This document shows, piece after piece, positions 6,314 to 14,538 of a stretch of 15,367 bases of DNA; the first letter of the stretch is position 1; each line of letters starts with the position of its first letter. The position numbers were made by a program, and so were the translations under genes. Source of the stretch: Chrysochromulina parva (taxonomy: Eukaryota; Haptophyta; Prymnesiales; Chrysochromulinaceae); contig PJAB01001330.1 in NCBI GenBank assembly GCA_002887195.1, positions 1 to 15,367 of the forward strand, given 5' to 3'. Under the pieces are notes generated by a model that saw only the letters and a list, made by a program, of their open reading frames with translations, searched no databases and was not told the DNA's origin.

Positions 6314-7798
6314 TTATTCCGAGCGCTCGTCTAAACGCGTGGCCGGGGAAAGCGGCGCACCGTCGTCCGGCGCCCTGCTGGAACTCTCAAACGGCTCGCA
6401 GGGCACGTAATAGAGGTCGAAGTTGTGCTTCTCGATATGGAAGGTCGTGAGCACCTCGAAGAGCGTCATCTCGGGCCGAAGCTTCGTCAGAAGCCTCTGC
6501 CCGTTCGCGCTCGGGGGTTCCAAACTGGGCACTGCCACGTGGACGTCGAACTGTCTCGGGAGTTTGGCGCCGATTTGGGCGCCGAGTTGCTCGGCAGAAG
6601 GTAGCTGCGCGTGCTGCGGGCTCAGATTATGGCACAGGAACTTGTGCACGTGGTCGATGGTGGCATCTCGCGAGACGCATACAAAGTCACGCACGAGCCG
6701 CTCCACCCGTCCGCGGTGTTCGGGGTGCGGCTGCAGTCGAAACCCCACCTCGGTCGGTCGCGGTATGAGCTGAAGTCGCGACTGCGCAGCCTCGACCGCA
6801 GATCGCTGGGCCTCACTCTGGGAACCCGGCGAGGGCAAAGAGCTCTTGCGATGCACCACGTTGGCGCCGGGACGGCCGCCAGTGCGTGCGCTGCTGGCGC
6901 CGCCCGTCGCGATGCCCCCCGTCGCGGCGCCTTTCGATCGACTTCCGCGCCCTTCGAAGGCCCAATTCTCATAGTCCTGGGTCCCAATCTGGTCGCCATC
7001 GCCCGAGTTGGACTCATCATCGTCTTCGCCCTCGTCCGACTCCTCGTCCTCGTCCTCGTAGTCCTCCTCCTCGTCCTCGTCCTCGTCGTCGTCGTCGTAC
7101 GCATCCGACTCCTCCACCGCCGCGCGCTGCAACTGCTCGACCACAGCCTGATCAACGGACCGCTGATGACGGGTCTCATCAGCGGCTCTCATCGCATCAT
7201 TGCGGCCCCGGCTCACGCCGGCGCCGGCGCCGCGCCCGCTCGCACCGCGCGCCGTTCTGCTGCTGCTCGTAGCTTCATACTCCACCGCCGGCGGCTCCTG
7301 CTCACGCGATGCGGCCACAAGAGCGCGCTGGCGCTCGAGCACCTTCTCAATGTTGGCGAGATGCGCCTCAGCCATATTGCGATTGGAGGCGAGCATCTCG
7401 GCCTCCTCGTCGGCCTCGAAGGCGTCTAGGTCGGGGTACAGCTTCGCGATCAGCCGTTTCATACTCGGGTCTGGACGCAGGCTGCGCCGCGTCGCGATTG
7501 GCTTTCGACAGGACGGGCACTGCTTCTGCGCCTGACGCTGACACTTTTCGATGCAGTCCTTGCAGAAGCGGTGCAGGCACTCGGTGGCCACCGGATCGCG
7601 CATCAGTCGCAGGCAGATGGGGCAGCGAAGCTCCACATTGAGCGCCGCAATGTCCACGCTGCTCATCTCGTCACACGTGTATCGTGGGTTAACAGCGCGG
7701 TACTGATCGCGGTTGATCTCGAGTGGCCGTTTGCGTCCGCGGGCGCCGCGAGGTCCAGGAAGCGGCAGGCCGCTCGAAAGAGGCTCGAAGGCTGACAT
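6314..7798 (-). CDS. RING1: RING1/RING2-like Polycomb E3 ubiquitin ligase
   Basis: Probable catalytic core of a PRC1-type complex, mono-ubiquitinating histone H2A in chromatin. From the ATG at 7798 it is 494 aa, intronless. N-terminal LEINRDQYRAVNPRY; C3HC4 RING at residues 59-98 (CPICLRLMRDPV, CLHRFCKDCI, CPSCRKPI), followed directly by RRSLRPDPSMKRLIAKLYP, a signature of the RING1/RING2 group. Next come a basic, Gly/Arg-rich stretch, a long Asp/Glu run with few other residues (plus strand ~7005-7110), a Gly/Ser linker and a C-terminal RAWUL-like ubiquitin fold (VGFRLQPHPEHRG to FHIEKHNFDLYYVPCEPF). The frame is open upstream to an ATG at 7912 (38 more residues); I prefer 7798 because G is at -3 and the extension is unlike the family. 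Confidence 0.88.
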   Translation of the reverse strand: MSAFEPLSSGLPLPGPRGARGRKRPLEINRDQYRAVNPRYTCDEMSSVDIAALNVELRCPICLRLMRDPVATECLHRFCKDCIEKCQRQAQKQCPSCRKPIATRRSLRPDPSMKRLIAKLYPDLDAFEADEEAEMLASNRNMAEAHLANIEKVLERQRALVAASREQEPPAVEYEATSSSRTARGASGRGAGAGVSRGRNDAMRAADETRHQRSVDQAVVEQLQRAAVEESDAYDDDDEDEDEEEDYEDEDEESDEGEDDDESNSGDGDQIGTQDYENWAFEGRGSRSKGAATGGIATGGASSARTGGRPGANVVHRKSSLPSPGSQSEAQRSAVEAAQSRLQLIPRPTEVGFRLQPHPEHRGRVERLVRDFVCVSRDATIDHVHKFLCHNLSPQHAQLPSAEQLGAQIGAKLPRQFDVHVAVPSLEPPSANGQRLLTKLRPEMTLFEVLTTFHIEKHNFDLYYVPCEPFESSSRAPDDGAPLSPATRLDERSE

Positions 7799-8152
7799 TC
7801 CGTCCGAGCGCGAGCACTTCGATAGCGTCGCGGCCCTTCTTGCGTTGCGCCTCGCAAACTTGAAGTTGCATGTGTGTTCACAGGCATGGAGCGTTTCTTT
7901 CTGAAAAAACATCGAGGCATACGTTACGGATAGGTGACGCGGTTAATCCCGCGCTCACCTTTCCACCTCATGGACACCAGGATCCACACCCCAGCCTGCC
8001 TGATCCAACGGCCAGAAGGCAACTGTGATCTGTGTACCTGGATCCGCGGCCACGGCTATACCGCGGACATGCCCAGAGGCGAGAGCCGCCCGCACCACCA
8101 CACGCTGCCTAAGAGGCAACGCGCCGGCCGCGCTCAGGAGCGCGCCGCGTGC
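7799..8152. promoter_or_regulatory. RING1-like 5' flank / cyclophilin-like 3' flank
   Basis: 354 bp between the stop of the cyclophilin-like gene and the preferred start of the RING1-like gene, both on the minus strand. It should hold the RING1-like promoter and 5' UTR. Apart from the possible N-terminal extension at 7799-7912, I recognise nothing specific. Confidence 0.45.
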
Positions 8153-9427
8153 TCACTCGCCCACGCTCAGGCTGAGCGGCTGCACGAGCAAGGTCATGCC
8201 CTGGTTGCGCGTCGGCAGCTTCTGGATGGCCCGCAGCGTCTCCCAATTCGCCTTGGCATCTGGATGGGTACCGAGCTCGACGAGAGCGAAGACCGTATGG
8301 TCGTGAGCCTAGTGCACATTCCACAGGTAGGTTTGATTGAGGGGTACGGGTTGGAAGCAGAAGAGCTCTCAGAAGTGTTCACAGTCAATGTGTTCACAGT
8401 CAATGTTCACGGGTTGGAAGCAGAAGAGCTCTCAGAGGCACTTGAGGGAAATCATGAGGCACTCGAGATATGCAATCAAGACGCAATCGAGGGGCACTCA
8501 GAGGCCGTCAGCGGGCACTTCATCAGAGGCTCGTCATCAGAGGCTCGTCACTCCTTCACGCGTACCCAATGAGTTGCAGGCCCGTCTCCCAAGTACACAA
8601 ACCAGTCTGGGCCGGCACCCCCGCCTGCCCAGCCAACCATGCCCTGGGTCATAATGGGCCCGTGGCATCCGCAATTGGGATCGTGCGCGGGGCACGCTCG
8701 CGACTTATCCACAGAGACCCCTGACGGGCAGGTGCCCTTGACGACGCGTGTTCGCGTCTGACCAGCACGGCACGCGATGCGCCCCTGGATCAAAAAGGCG
8801 GCCTCGACACGATAGAGCTCGCCTGTGCACTTGGCTGCCGCCGACTCTTGCAAGAAGCGCACACTCTCGGTGGAATGCTGTGGAAGGAGCCGTAGGGTGA
8901 GGCTGCGCTTCGTCTCGCCCCATGCCGTCGCGGTGAAGCTCAGGTGCACTTGAGAGAGCTCCGTGGCTGCCGCCTCAAGGTCCCTGGGCACCACCACGGG
9001 CACATCGGCGGCCGCGGCGGCGGCTACGGCGGCCGCATCCTCTTTCACCGCGTCAGGGGGCTCCAAAATCAGGCTTCCATCGGGGGGTTGCAGAGGCAGA
9101 TCGAGGAGCGTTGCATCCTTTCCCTCCCTCTGCATGCACGGGCAGCCCATGGGCTGGCTCCTGCACGTTGGCCTGCGGCTTTGCCAGCTGTGTAAGCTTT
9201 TCTAACCTCCTCGTCTTCTTCGAGGCAGCCTCCGCCTCGCCGTGCGAAGCGCTCTCCGTGGCGATGTTCAGCGCCCACCGTGACATGAAACCAAAGACAA
9301 GCGTGGCCGCGACCATGATTTGTAAGATTAGCACGGTGTGGCTCGTGCAGCTCTGCCTCGGCTTGGCCGACCGGAAGGGCAGAACCGACGGCTTGGCCGG
9401 CCGCAAGAAGACGTCAGCTGACGGCAT
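8153..9427 (-). CDS. Cyclophilin-like peptidyl-prolyl isomerase domain protein, type II membrane anchor
   Basis: Clear coding parts: 9427 to about 9200 (N-terminus), about 9150 to 8566, then 8308-8153 after an intron. The N-terminus is basic (RPAKPSVLPFRSAKPR) followed by one hydrophobic helix (VLILQIMVAATLVFGF), a type II signal anchor, then a charged stem. The lumenal domain resembles a divergent cyclophilin: ELYRVEAAFLIQGRI (family FHRV..FMIQGG, with Tyr for His but Arg kept), GPIMTQGMVGWAGGGAGPDWFVYLG, and after splicing HDHTVFALVELG and NWETLRAIQKLPT. The active site is only partly conserved, so isomerase activity is doubtful. The frame changes between the anchor part and the domain near 9150-9215; a 37- or 46-nt intron fits, or a sequence error. 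Secretory-pathway location is inferred. Confidence 0.7.
8309..8565 (-). other. Cyclophilin-like gene intron (257 nt) with TGAGTGC units and internal repeats
   Basis: Donor CATTGG|GTACGC, acceptor GTGCACTAG|GCTCAC; joining gives GDGPATHWAHDHTVFALVELG in phase 0. The 5' half carries TGATGAC, TGAGTGCC and TGATTGC units. A 27-bp segment is duplicated (8347-8373 and 8410-8436), flanking a 15-bp tandem (8376-8390, 8391-8405). No copy of the upstream exon end was seen. Confidence 0.82.
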
Positions 9428-9556
9428 TGTATCGGCCGCAAGAAGGAGAAGACGTTTTCCGACGGCGTGTCCGTTGTGTGTGAATATATCGTTGAGATGT
9501 GTGAATACGTGAATCTCGTGATTTTTGGACGAACTCCTCCTGAGCGGCGCCGAGAC

Positions 9557-11146
9557 CTAAGTCGCCAGGTGGGATGGCACCGCGGCCATAGGAGCCGTGC
9601 CGTCCTCCTCGTCCTCGTCCTCGTCCTCGCCCCCACCCTCCTCCTCTTCACTGTCGTCCTCATCGACACTTTCCCCACTCCCCCAGCCACTCTCGTAGCT
9701 CTCCCCACTCTCGCCCTCTCCCTCGTCCTCGCCGTCCTCGTCGTCCTCCGCCTGCTCGGTGGCCCCGGCTGGCTGCGCGGCTATCATCGGCATGCTGCTG
9801 CTCAGGCTCGCCTCCGTGATCAGAAGCGCTATGGTGAGGCCGAGCACTCTCCCCTTTGACGAGAGCGCTCGGCTCGTCCTCTCCAGGTCGACAAGAAACG
9901 GCTGCTCCCGCCCGAAGTTCATTTGAACCATTTGATGGCTGTCGATGCCGACCGTAGGGAAAAGGTCATGGAGGTGCACCTGTCCATATGCATCCCCGAG
10001 AAGTGTGAGCGCCGCCTGGTCGATGACGGGACCTTGCGGTATGGCAGCTGGCCATGAGGCCAGCGTTCGCAACGCCCTCGGCTGCACGCTCGAAGCGCCG
10101 TGATGGGCACTTGCATGCGGAGCCCTCGGCTGCATGCCAAAAGCGCCGTGATGGTCACTTGCATGCGGCGCCCTCGGCTGCACGCCAAAAGCGCCGTGAT
10201 GGGCACTTGCATGCGGAGCCCTCGGCTGCACGCCAAAAGCGGGTCCGAGGAAACGACCGTTGACGGTGAAGAAGCACTGCATCGTGGGCAGATGCAGTCC
10301 GCACCCGACGACGTCGTTCGCGCCAAAACGTGGACCATAACGGTGATGACTGACCCCGGTGCTTTCATAGATGAAGCCGTCATCGCCGTGATAGCCTAAC
10401 GAGTGGCGGTCCCAGCCGCACTGCTTGCCGTGTAGTTTGAAGGCGGCGGTGGAGAGGCCGACAGAGACGCACGGCTCCGCGTGGAACGGTTCCGACGGCG
10501 CGAGCTCGTTCAGTGGAGCATCCTTCACTGACACCTCGAAGTAAACCGTGTCAGAGAGGACGACCTGTGAGACGACCGGGGGGGGTGGCAGCGTGCGCGC
10601 AGAGGATGAGGGCGCCGAGCCGGATGGTGCCGCGCGCGCCCGCACGGCGACAAACGGCGCGCAGAGGGGAAGCGGGGCGTCGGTGCGGACGGCCCGGTCT
10701 CCGCCGAGCCGTCCGGTGAAGCGCGCCGTCAGCCCGTTGGTTGTCAGCTCGTGCTCTTTCGCATTGGAAGTGAGAGAGGTCGGAGGCGGAGCCCAGTGCG
10801 CTTGGAGTACTTTGCGCCAGGTCGTTTCAGAAGGTAAGGTGCCGCCGCAGGTGTCTAAGGGCGCACCCACTTGGTCTTCATCCAGCCCGAGTCGGATGCA
10901 GGCGTGCGCTCGCCACACGTTCTCTGCAGAGCTTTGCAGAACGTCTGCGAATCGATGCGAGACGGCCGCTAAGGAAGCCACGTCGCGCAGGTCGACACGC
11001 AAGAAGAGCAGCCACAAGACCTCATCCGACAAGTCAACAAGACCCGTTGTATCGAGCTCCTGGCATGCCTGACATAACATGCCTGACATGTTCGATGTTG
11101 AGAGAGCCCGCCCCCCCGTCTCCTCGACGTCTTCATCTAACTCCAT
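9557..11146 (-). CDS. F-box and SPRY domain protein
   Basis: 529 aa, intronless as read. A probable substrate adaptor for an SCF-type (Skp1-cullin) ubiquitin ligase: an F-box-like region at residues ~36-82 (LVDLSDEVLWLLFLRVDLRD, VSHRFADVL, VWRAHACIRLG) recruits Skp1, and a SPRY domain from ~200 (VYFEVSVKD, CVSVGLST, QCGWDRHSLGYHGDDGFIY, GCGLHLPTMQCFFTVNGRFLG, LFPTVGIDS, VQMNFG) would bind the target. FBXO45-type proteins have this combination. The SPRY domain is split by an insertion of about 80-90 residues after FLGPAF, half of it a 16-residue tandem repeat. The C-terminus has a short hydrophobic stretch (VLGLTIALLITEA) and a long Glu/Asp/Gly/Ser tail. The ATG at 11146 has G at -3 and +4. 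Confidence 0.85.
   Translation of the reverse strand: MELDEDVEETGGRALSTSNMSGMLCQACQELDTTGLVDLSDEVLWLLFLRVDLRDVASLAAVSHRFADVLQSSAENVWRAHACIRLGLDEDQVGAPLDTCGGTLPSETTWRKVLQAHWAPPPTSLTSNAKEHELTTNGLTARFTGRLGGDRAVRTDAPLPLCAPFVAVRARAAPSGSAPSSSARTLPPPPVVSQVVLSDTVYFEVSVKDAPLNELAPSEPFHAEPCVSVGLSTAAFKLHGKQCGWDRHSLGYHGDDGFIYESTGVSHHRYGPRFGANDVVGCGLHLPTMQCFFTVNGRFLGPAFGVQPRAPHASAHHGAFGVQPRAPHASDHHGAFGMQPRAPHASAHHGASSVQPRALRTLASWPAAIPQGPVIDQAALTLLGDAYGQVHLHDLFPTVGIDSHQMVQMNFGREQPFLVDLERTSRALSSKGRVLGLTIALLITEASLSSSMPMIAAQPAGATEQAEDDEDGEDEGEGESGESYESGWGSGESVDEDDSEEEEGGGEDEDEDEEDGTAPMAAVPSHLAT
10074..10241 (-). repeat. 48-bp in-frame tandem repeat (3.5 copies) inside SPRY domain
   Basis: Units start at 10074, 10122, 10170 and 10218 (the last partial) with few differences. 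Each codes 16 residues of the form GVQPRAPHASAHHGAF. The insertion lies in the loop between the NGRFLGPAF strand and LFPTVGIDS of the SPRY fold. Each unit also contains GTGCAG, which could act as a splice site, but the frame is open throughout. Confidence 0.9.
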
Positions 11147-11489
11147 TTCTGAGAGTGTGAAGGCAGGCTGTGAACGTCACGTTTCTTTGAAAAATCGAGC
11201 ACATGTAAAGACAGCGGTGCTGGGCGCGCAGAGCGCGGTGCGGCTTTGTGATCTGTCGCTGCGACGGTGGAGGCGTGTGCCGGTGTGCGCCCACAGATGA
11301 ATGTCAGTGTGCGCGGTCGTGTGTGGAAGTGTGAACTGTGATGTGGGTCAGTGCTGTCTAGTTTGTCCTAGTGCTACGCTTGTCGGCCACGCGTTCTATC
11401 CGGTCTAACTAGAGACCAGCACTAAGAGACTCGAGACATTTCTTTCGCGCGCCCCCGTCCAGCCACAAGAAGGAGAACCGAAACGGAAG
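11147..11489. promoter_or_regulatory. F-box/SPRY gene 5' flank / J-protein 3' flank
   Basis: 343 bp between two minus-strand genes, with alternating GTGTG/GTGCG sequence around 11275-11345. It should contain the F-box gene promoter. No further gene or specific motif was recognised. Confidence 0.45.
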
Positions 11490-12173
11490 CTACTCTGCTT
11501 TCTTGGCGTGCTTCTGCACCTCGTCCCACGCGCGCGAGAGGCGCTTGAAGGCCTCCGCGTCCGCGTTGGGGCCTCCGCTGTCGGGATGGCATGCCCGCGC
11601 CCGCTCGTGATACGCTCGCTTCGCCTCTGAGAAGGACGGATTCGCACAAAGGCCAAGCTCATCGAGCGCCCACTGATGCGGGGGGACCCCTGGCTGCTGC
11701 TGCTGATGATGATGATGATGCTGTGACGTGCGGCTGCTGCTGCCCCTGCCTGAGGCCCCAGCACCAAACGACTCTTGGTACGCACGCCGAGCCCGATCGC
11801 GTACCTCGTCGGCAGAGAGTCTCTCAGCCTGCTCCGACACCTTGCTCCAGTCCCGTGAGAACGCTTGAGCTGCTCGGAACTCGGCGCCGCCAGTCGTGAA
11901 GTCAGTCCGGCTGCCCAAGTTCTTAAAGCGCAACGCGAGTGCCGCGTATCCCGCCGCGGCACCGACCAGCGCTGCACCGCCAAGGTATGCTGCCCATCCT
12001 GGCTCTGAGGTCCCCGGCGCCTTTTCCGATGGCGCCTTGGCCGCCGCCGAGCCTTCCGCTGGCTGCTTTATCATCGTGGTCTGCAAGCTTACGCGACAGA
12101 TCCGACCGAGCAGCACCGCGGGAAAACTCAGCAAAGTCGCATGATGCCGCGATCGCGGCGGGTGTGAAACCAT
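11490..12173 (-). CDS. J-domain co-chaperone with N-terminal membrane segment
   Basis: Hsp70 co-chaperone that would stimulate Hsp70 ATPase through its HPD motif. 227 aa from the ATG at 12173; the frame opens five codons earlier only with GTG. The N-terminus is rich in Arg/Ser/His and hydrophobic residues without acidic ones (residues 1-34), compatible with a mitochondrial presequence. A Gly/Ala-rich helix (residues ~60-82, YLGGAALVGAAAGYAALAL) is a probable membrane span. A His5-Gln4 tract precedes the C-terminal J domain (HQWALDELGL, EAKRAYHERARACHPDSGG, EAFKRLSRAWDEV), with HPD at 196-198. The single-span plus C-terminal J-domain layout recalls mitochondrial or ER J-proteins; I cannot assign an orthologue. 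No intron seen. Confidence 0.8.
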   Translation of the reverse strand: MVSHPPRSRHHATLLSFPAVLLGRICRVSLQTTMIKQPAEGSAAAKAPSEKAPGTSEPGWAAYLGGAALVGAAAGYAALALRFKNLGSRTDFTTGGAEFRAAQAFSRDWSKVSEQAERLSADEVRDRARRAYQESFGAGASGRGSSSRTSQHHHHHQQQQPGVPPHQWALDELGLCANPSFSEAKRAYHERARACHPDSGGPNADAEAFKRLSRAWDEVQKHAKKAE

Positions 12174-12262
12174 TTGCTGTGAAATCACAGCCGAAGGAAA
12201 CCCTGAATCTACGCGCCACCGACTCAGAATCGGCTCGACATCAGAACGGCCGCCCCAATTTA

Positions 12263-12275
12263 CCCCCCCCCCCCC
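12263..12275. repeat. C13 homopolymer just downstream of GST stop
   Basis: Thirteen consecutive C (G on the transcribed strand) begin 8 bp past the GST stop codon, in the short interval between the GST and J-protein genes. A likely site of length variation or sequencing error. Confidence 0.85.
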
Positions 12276-12282
12276 AAAGCTA

Positions 12283-14120
12283 TTAAGCCGTCTTCGCCGC
12301 GACCTTGCCCGCCTCCTCGATGACCCAGTTCATGTGCGCCCTCGCCTGCATCGCTGCCGGATAGCTCATGTCACGAGGCACACTGATGCGGTCGCGCAAG
12401 TATCCGAGCGCGGCAGCCGTGGCGCGCGGCTCGAGGCGCGCCTGAATGAGTCGCTGAGCGGCTGCCTCGGGGCCTGTGTGCAAAAAGTCAAGGCAGATGA
12501 GCGCGCGGTCACCCTTGTCAATCTGTGGCACAATCAAGTGCAGGCAACCAAGGCCATTGAAGCCGACACTTAGCCATGAGGGCCCCCCCGCTCCCCTCGC
12601 GAGCATTCACCTGCAAGCAACGCATCCACCACGTGGCGCAGCGAGGAGTCCACCAGCGGCAGCACTGCTTCGTCAAAGCTAGCCCGAGGGTCCGAGAGCG
12701 GCGCAGACACTGGTGGCTTGCCCGCTCGACCAAGGCCGCGCGCCGCAAATCGCGCCACGGCCCCGTGGTTGGCGAGGAGCCGTTCCGCAGCCTCTCGCCG
12801 CGCAGCCTGGGGATCCAAGCCGAGCGCATCCGGGGGATGCAGCTCCGCCATGTCGCTGATGCCGTTCAGCGTCCATGAGCCGCCGTCGATCGTGGCCGCG
12901 TCGGCGGCAGCGTCTGGTACAGACTGGCAGCTGCCGATCTGCGGCGGGAGATCGTGCACGTGGGTGCCAGGCACCTTCGGCTGGGCGTGTCGACATCGGG
13001 GGCAATCAGGGGCAAACATAGTAGCGACACTCAGTCGCAATCACCTGCGGCGGCAGGTCGTGCACGTGGGTGTAAAAGTCCGACTGGATGTGGCGATAGG
13101 ACGGGCGAGCCTCCATCGCACGAAACCAGCGTTCCAAATTGGGGAATGCGTCGTTCGCGCGCACACGGAGCCCCTTGTAGTACGGCAGGCTTGCTGCCAT
13201 CCGCTCGAGAAAGGGCGCGAAGAAGCAATCGACGAGAGTCACCTCCTTACCGAGAAAGAAGGGCCCTCCTGTTACGCCCAGCTCCCACAATGAGTGCAAG
13301 CAGAGGGCACTAAGCGGGCACTCAGAGGCACTCAGAGGCACTCCGAGGCACTCAGAGGCACTCAGAGGCCATTCGTGGCACCTGCAACGCCCAGCTCGCC
13401 TTCGACCCTTATTAGGATACTCTCGAGGTTCTTGCGCTGCGCCCCCTCGGACACGGACGAAGTCATCCAGCGGAACCACGCATTGAAGAGCTCACGCTCA
13501 AGACGAAAGAGCGGCTGTGTGCGGGCAGCCTGGTCGGGCAGGTAGGCCTCGTTTGGGAGCATCGGGTGCTCGGGAAAGGCCCGCTCGATGGCCATGATGA
13601 TGTCATTCGACTCGCGGATCACCTGCCCATCGAGCTTGGCCACCGGGATGCCGCCCGAAGGCTGCATGGCCCAGAACCACGCTGGTTTGTCGCCATAGCA
13701 GTTCATATTCACCTTCTCGACCGTGTACGGCACGCGCTTCTCCTCGAGCGTCAGCCAGACCTTCTCGCAGTACGGGCACCAAGCAGCAGTATCGCGGTAG
13801 AACGTCACTCGCGGCTCCTGGCCGTCAGGCAGGTCGAAGAGCCGGCGCTTTGCGAGCGCAGAGGCGTGGGGCAGTCGGCCGGACTCGAGCAGCGCGCGAA
13901 AGCTCCTCTCGTCGGCTGTGGCCGCGCCCTCCCACTGCGCCTTGAGCTCCGACCAGGAGGGCGCCACGTCGACGCTCTGGCCAGACCAGGAAGAGCTGTC
14001 GGCATTTCCACGGAAGAGCGAGTTCAGAAGATTAGCTTGCGCATCGCGGGAACGGCGTGTCGGGGCAGACAAGCCGTCGAGATGGAGGAGCGGCAACACG
14101 CGAAGGAGCGTGGACAACAT
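12283..14120 (-). CDS. Glutathione S-transferase/thioltransferase with CPYC motif and C-terminal extension
   Basis: Exons 14120-13382, 13268-13045, 12938-12611 and 12473-12283; all phases agree, 493 aa. The ATG at 14120 has A at -3; the open frame upstream is not family-like. The first ~100 residues (hydrophobic start MLSTLLRVLPLLHLDGLSAP, then Arg/Ser-rich) may be a targeting region. The thioredoxin-fold GST domain runs ~103-190: VTFYRDTAAWCPYCEKVWLT with CPYC at 115-118 as in glutaredoxins and omega/lambda-type GSTs, SGGIPV with the cis-Pro, and RESNDI for glutathione binding. The alpha-helical domain has GGPFFLGKEVTLVDCFFAPFLERM. After RHIQSDFYTH a further ~150 residues end in LGYLRDRISVPRDMSYPAA and RAHMNWVI. 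Glutathione-dependent reduction or conjugation is likely; the substrate is unknown. Confidence 0.85.
12474..12610 (-). other. GST intron 3 (137 nt), conventional type
   Basis: Donor CTTGCAG|GTGAAT, acceptor TTTTTGCACACAG|GCCCC; joining gives DALLAGPEAAAQRL in phase 1. It has a short pyrimidine tract and a branch-like CTTGAC, no tandem units and no convincing copy of the upstream exon, unlike the other introns here. Confidence 0.83.
12939..13044 (-). other. GST intron 2 (106 nt) ending in a 28-nt exon copy
   Basis: Donor CCGCCGCAG|GTGATT, acceptor CCGCCGCAG|ATCGGC, phase 0. Bases 12939-12966 match 13045-13072 (the last 28 nt of exon 2) at 26 of 28, both ending at the splice junction. Sense-strand TGATTGC, TGAGTGTC and TGATTGCC units lie in the 5' part. 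Confidence 0.9.
13269..13381 (-). other. GST intron 1 (113 nt), 10-bp TGAGTGCCTC units and exon copy
   Basis: Donor GTTGCAG|GTGCCA, acceptor GTAACAG|GAGGGC; joining gives ELGVAGGPFFLGK in phase 1. The interior is mostly a 10-bp tandem (sense TGAGTGCCTC). The last 16 nt (13269-13284) match the exon end (13382-13397) at 14 of 16: GAGCTGGGCGT is shared, then TGCAG against AACAG. Confidence 0.88.
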
Positions 14121-14538
14121 TGTTTTTTTCCGCTCTTGAGACTGTGAATGTGTCAGATGTGTCGAGTGAATGCGCGGTGGGACACGAGCGCGCCTGGTTT
14201 TCGACGCGGGTGCACACGTGGGAGATCGGAATTTGTGTATCCCCTTGGCTCGCCTCGGTTCATTCAATCTTGCCTTTCGATTTCGGATTTGTTGCCGGTT
14301 AGGCGGTTTCGCGCTCGTCGCGCGCCGGGCCCCCCCGCGCCGCTCCGCTCCACGACCATGTGTGCCATCCAGCATCCATCAAATGCGACGATTTGCTATT
14401 AAATACGTATATCGACCTACTGACCGACTGTGCTACTCGACTGTGTGTGGCATCTAACTTCACCTCCAGGTCGCGCTGTACGTCGCGTGGCCGTGGGCCG
14501 TCGTGTAAAGCTGGACTTGACCTGCGCGTGGCTTCCGT
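14121..14538. promoter_or_regulatory. GST 5' flank / RING-protein 3' flank
   Basis: 418 bp between two minus-strand genes, lower in GC near 14380-14460. It should contain the GST promoter and the 3' UTR of the RING gene. The minus frame upstream of the GST start is open but Arg-rich and unlike the family. No other feature was recognised. Confidence 0.45.

Noticed and set aside
5794..6450. Open frame in the intergenic region after USP39
   Set aside because: Arg/Ser/His-rich with no family motif, overlaps the end of the RING1-like gene; typical chance frame in GC-rich DNA.
6611..7429. Plus-strand frame with apparent membrane helices of Val/Leu
   Set aside because: It is antisense to the Asp/Glu tract of the RING1-like gene; GAC/GAG codons read as Val/Leu on the other strand.
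8009..8152. RNA gene downstream of the cyclophilin-like gene
   Set aside because: Some inverted CCGCGG/CGCGG segments are present but no tRNA arms or other defined RNA structure could be drawn.
13362..14375. 85-residue N-terminal extension of the GST
   Set aside because: Arg/Pro-rich and unlike the family; the ATG at 14120 has a better context and begins a plausible targeting sequence.
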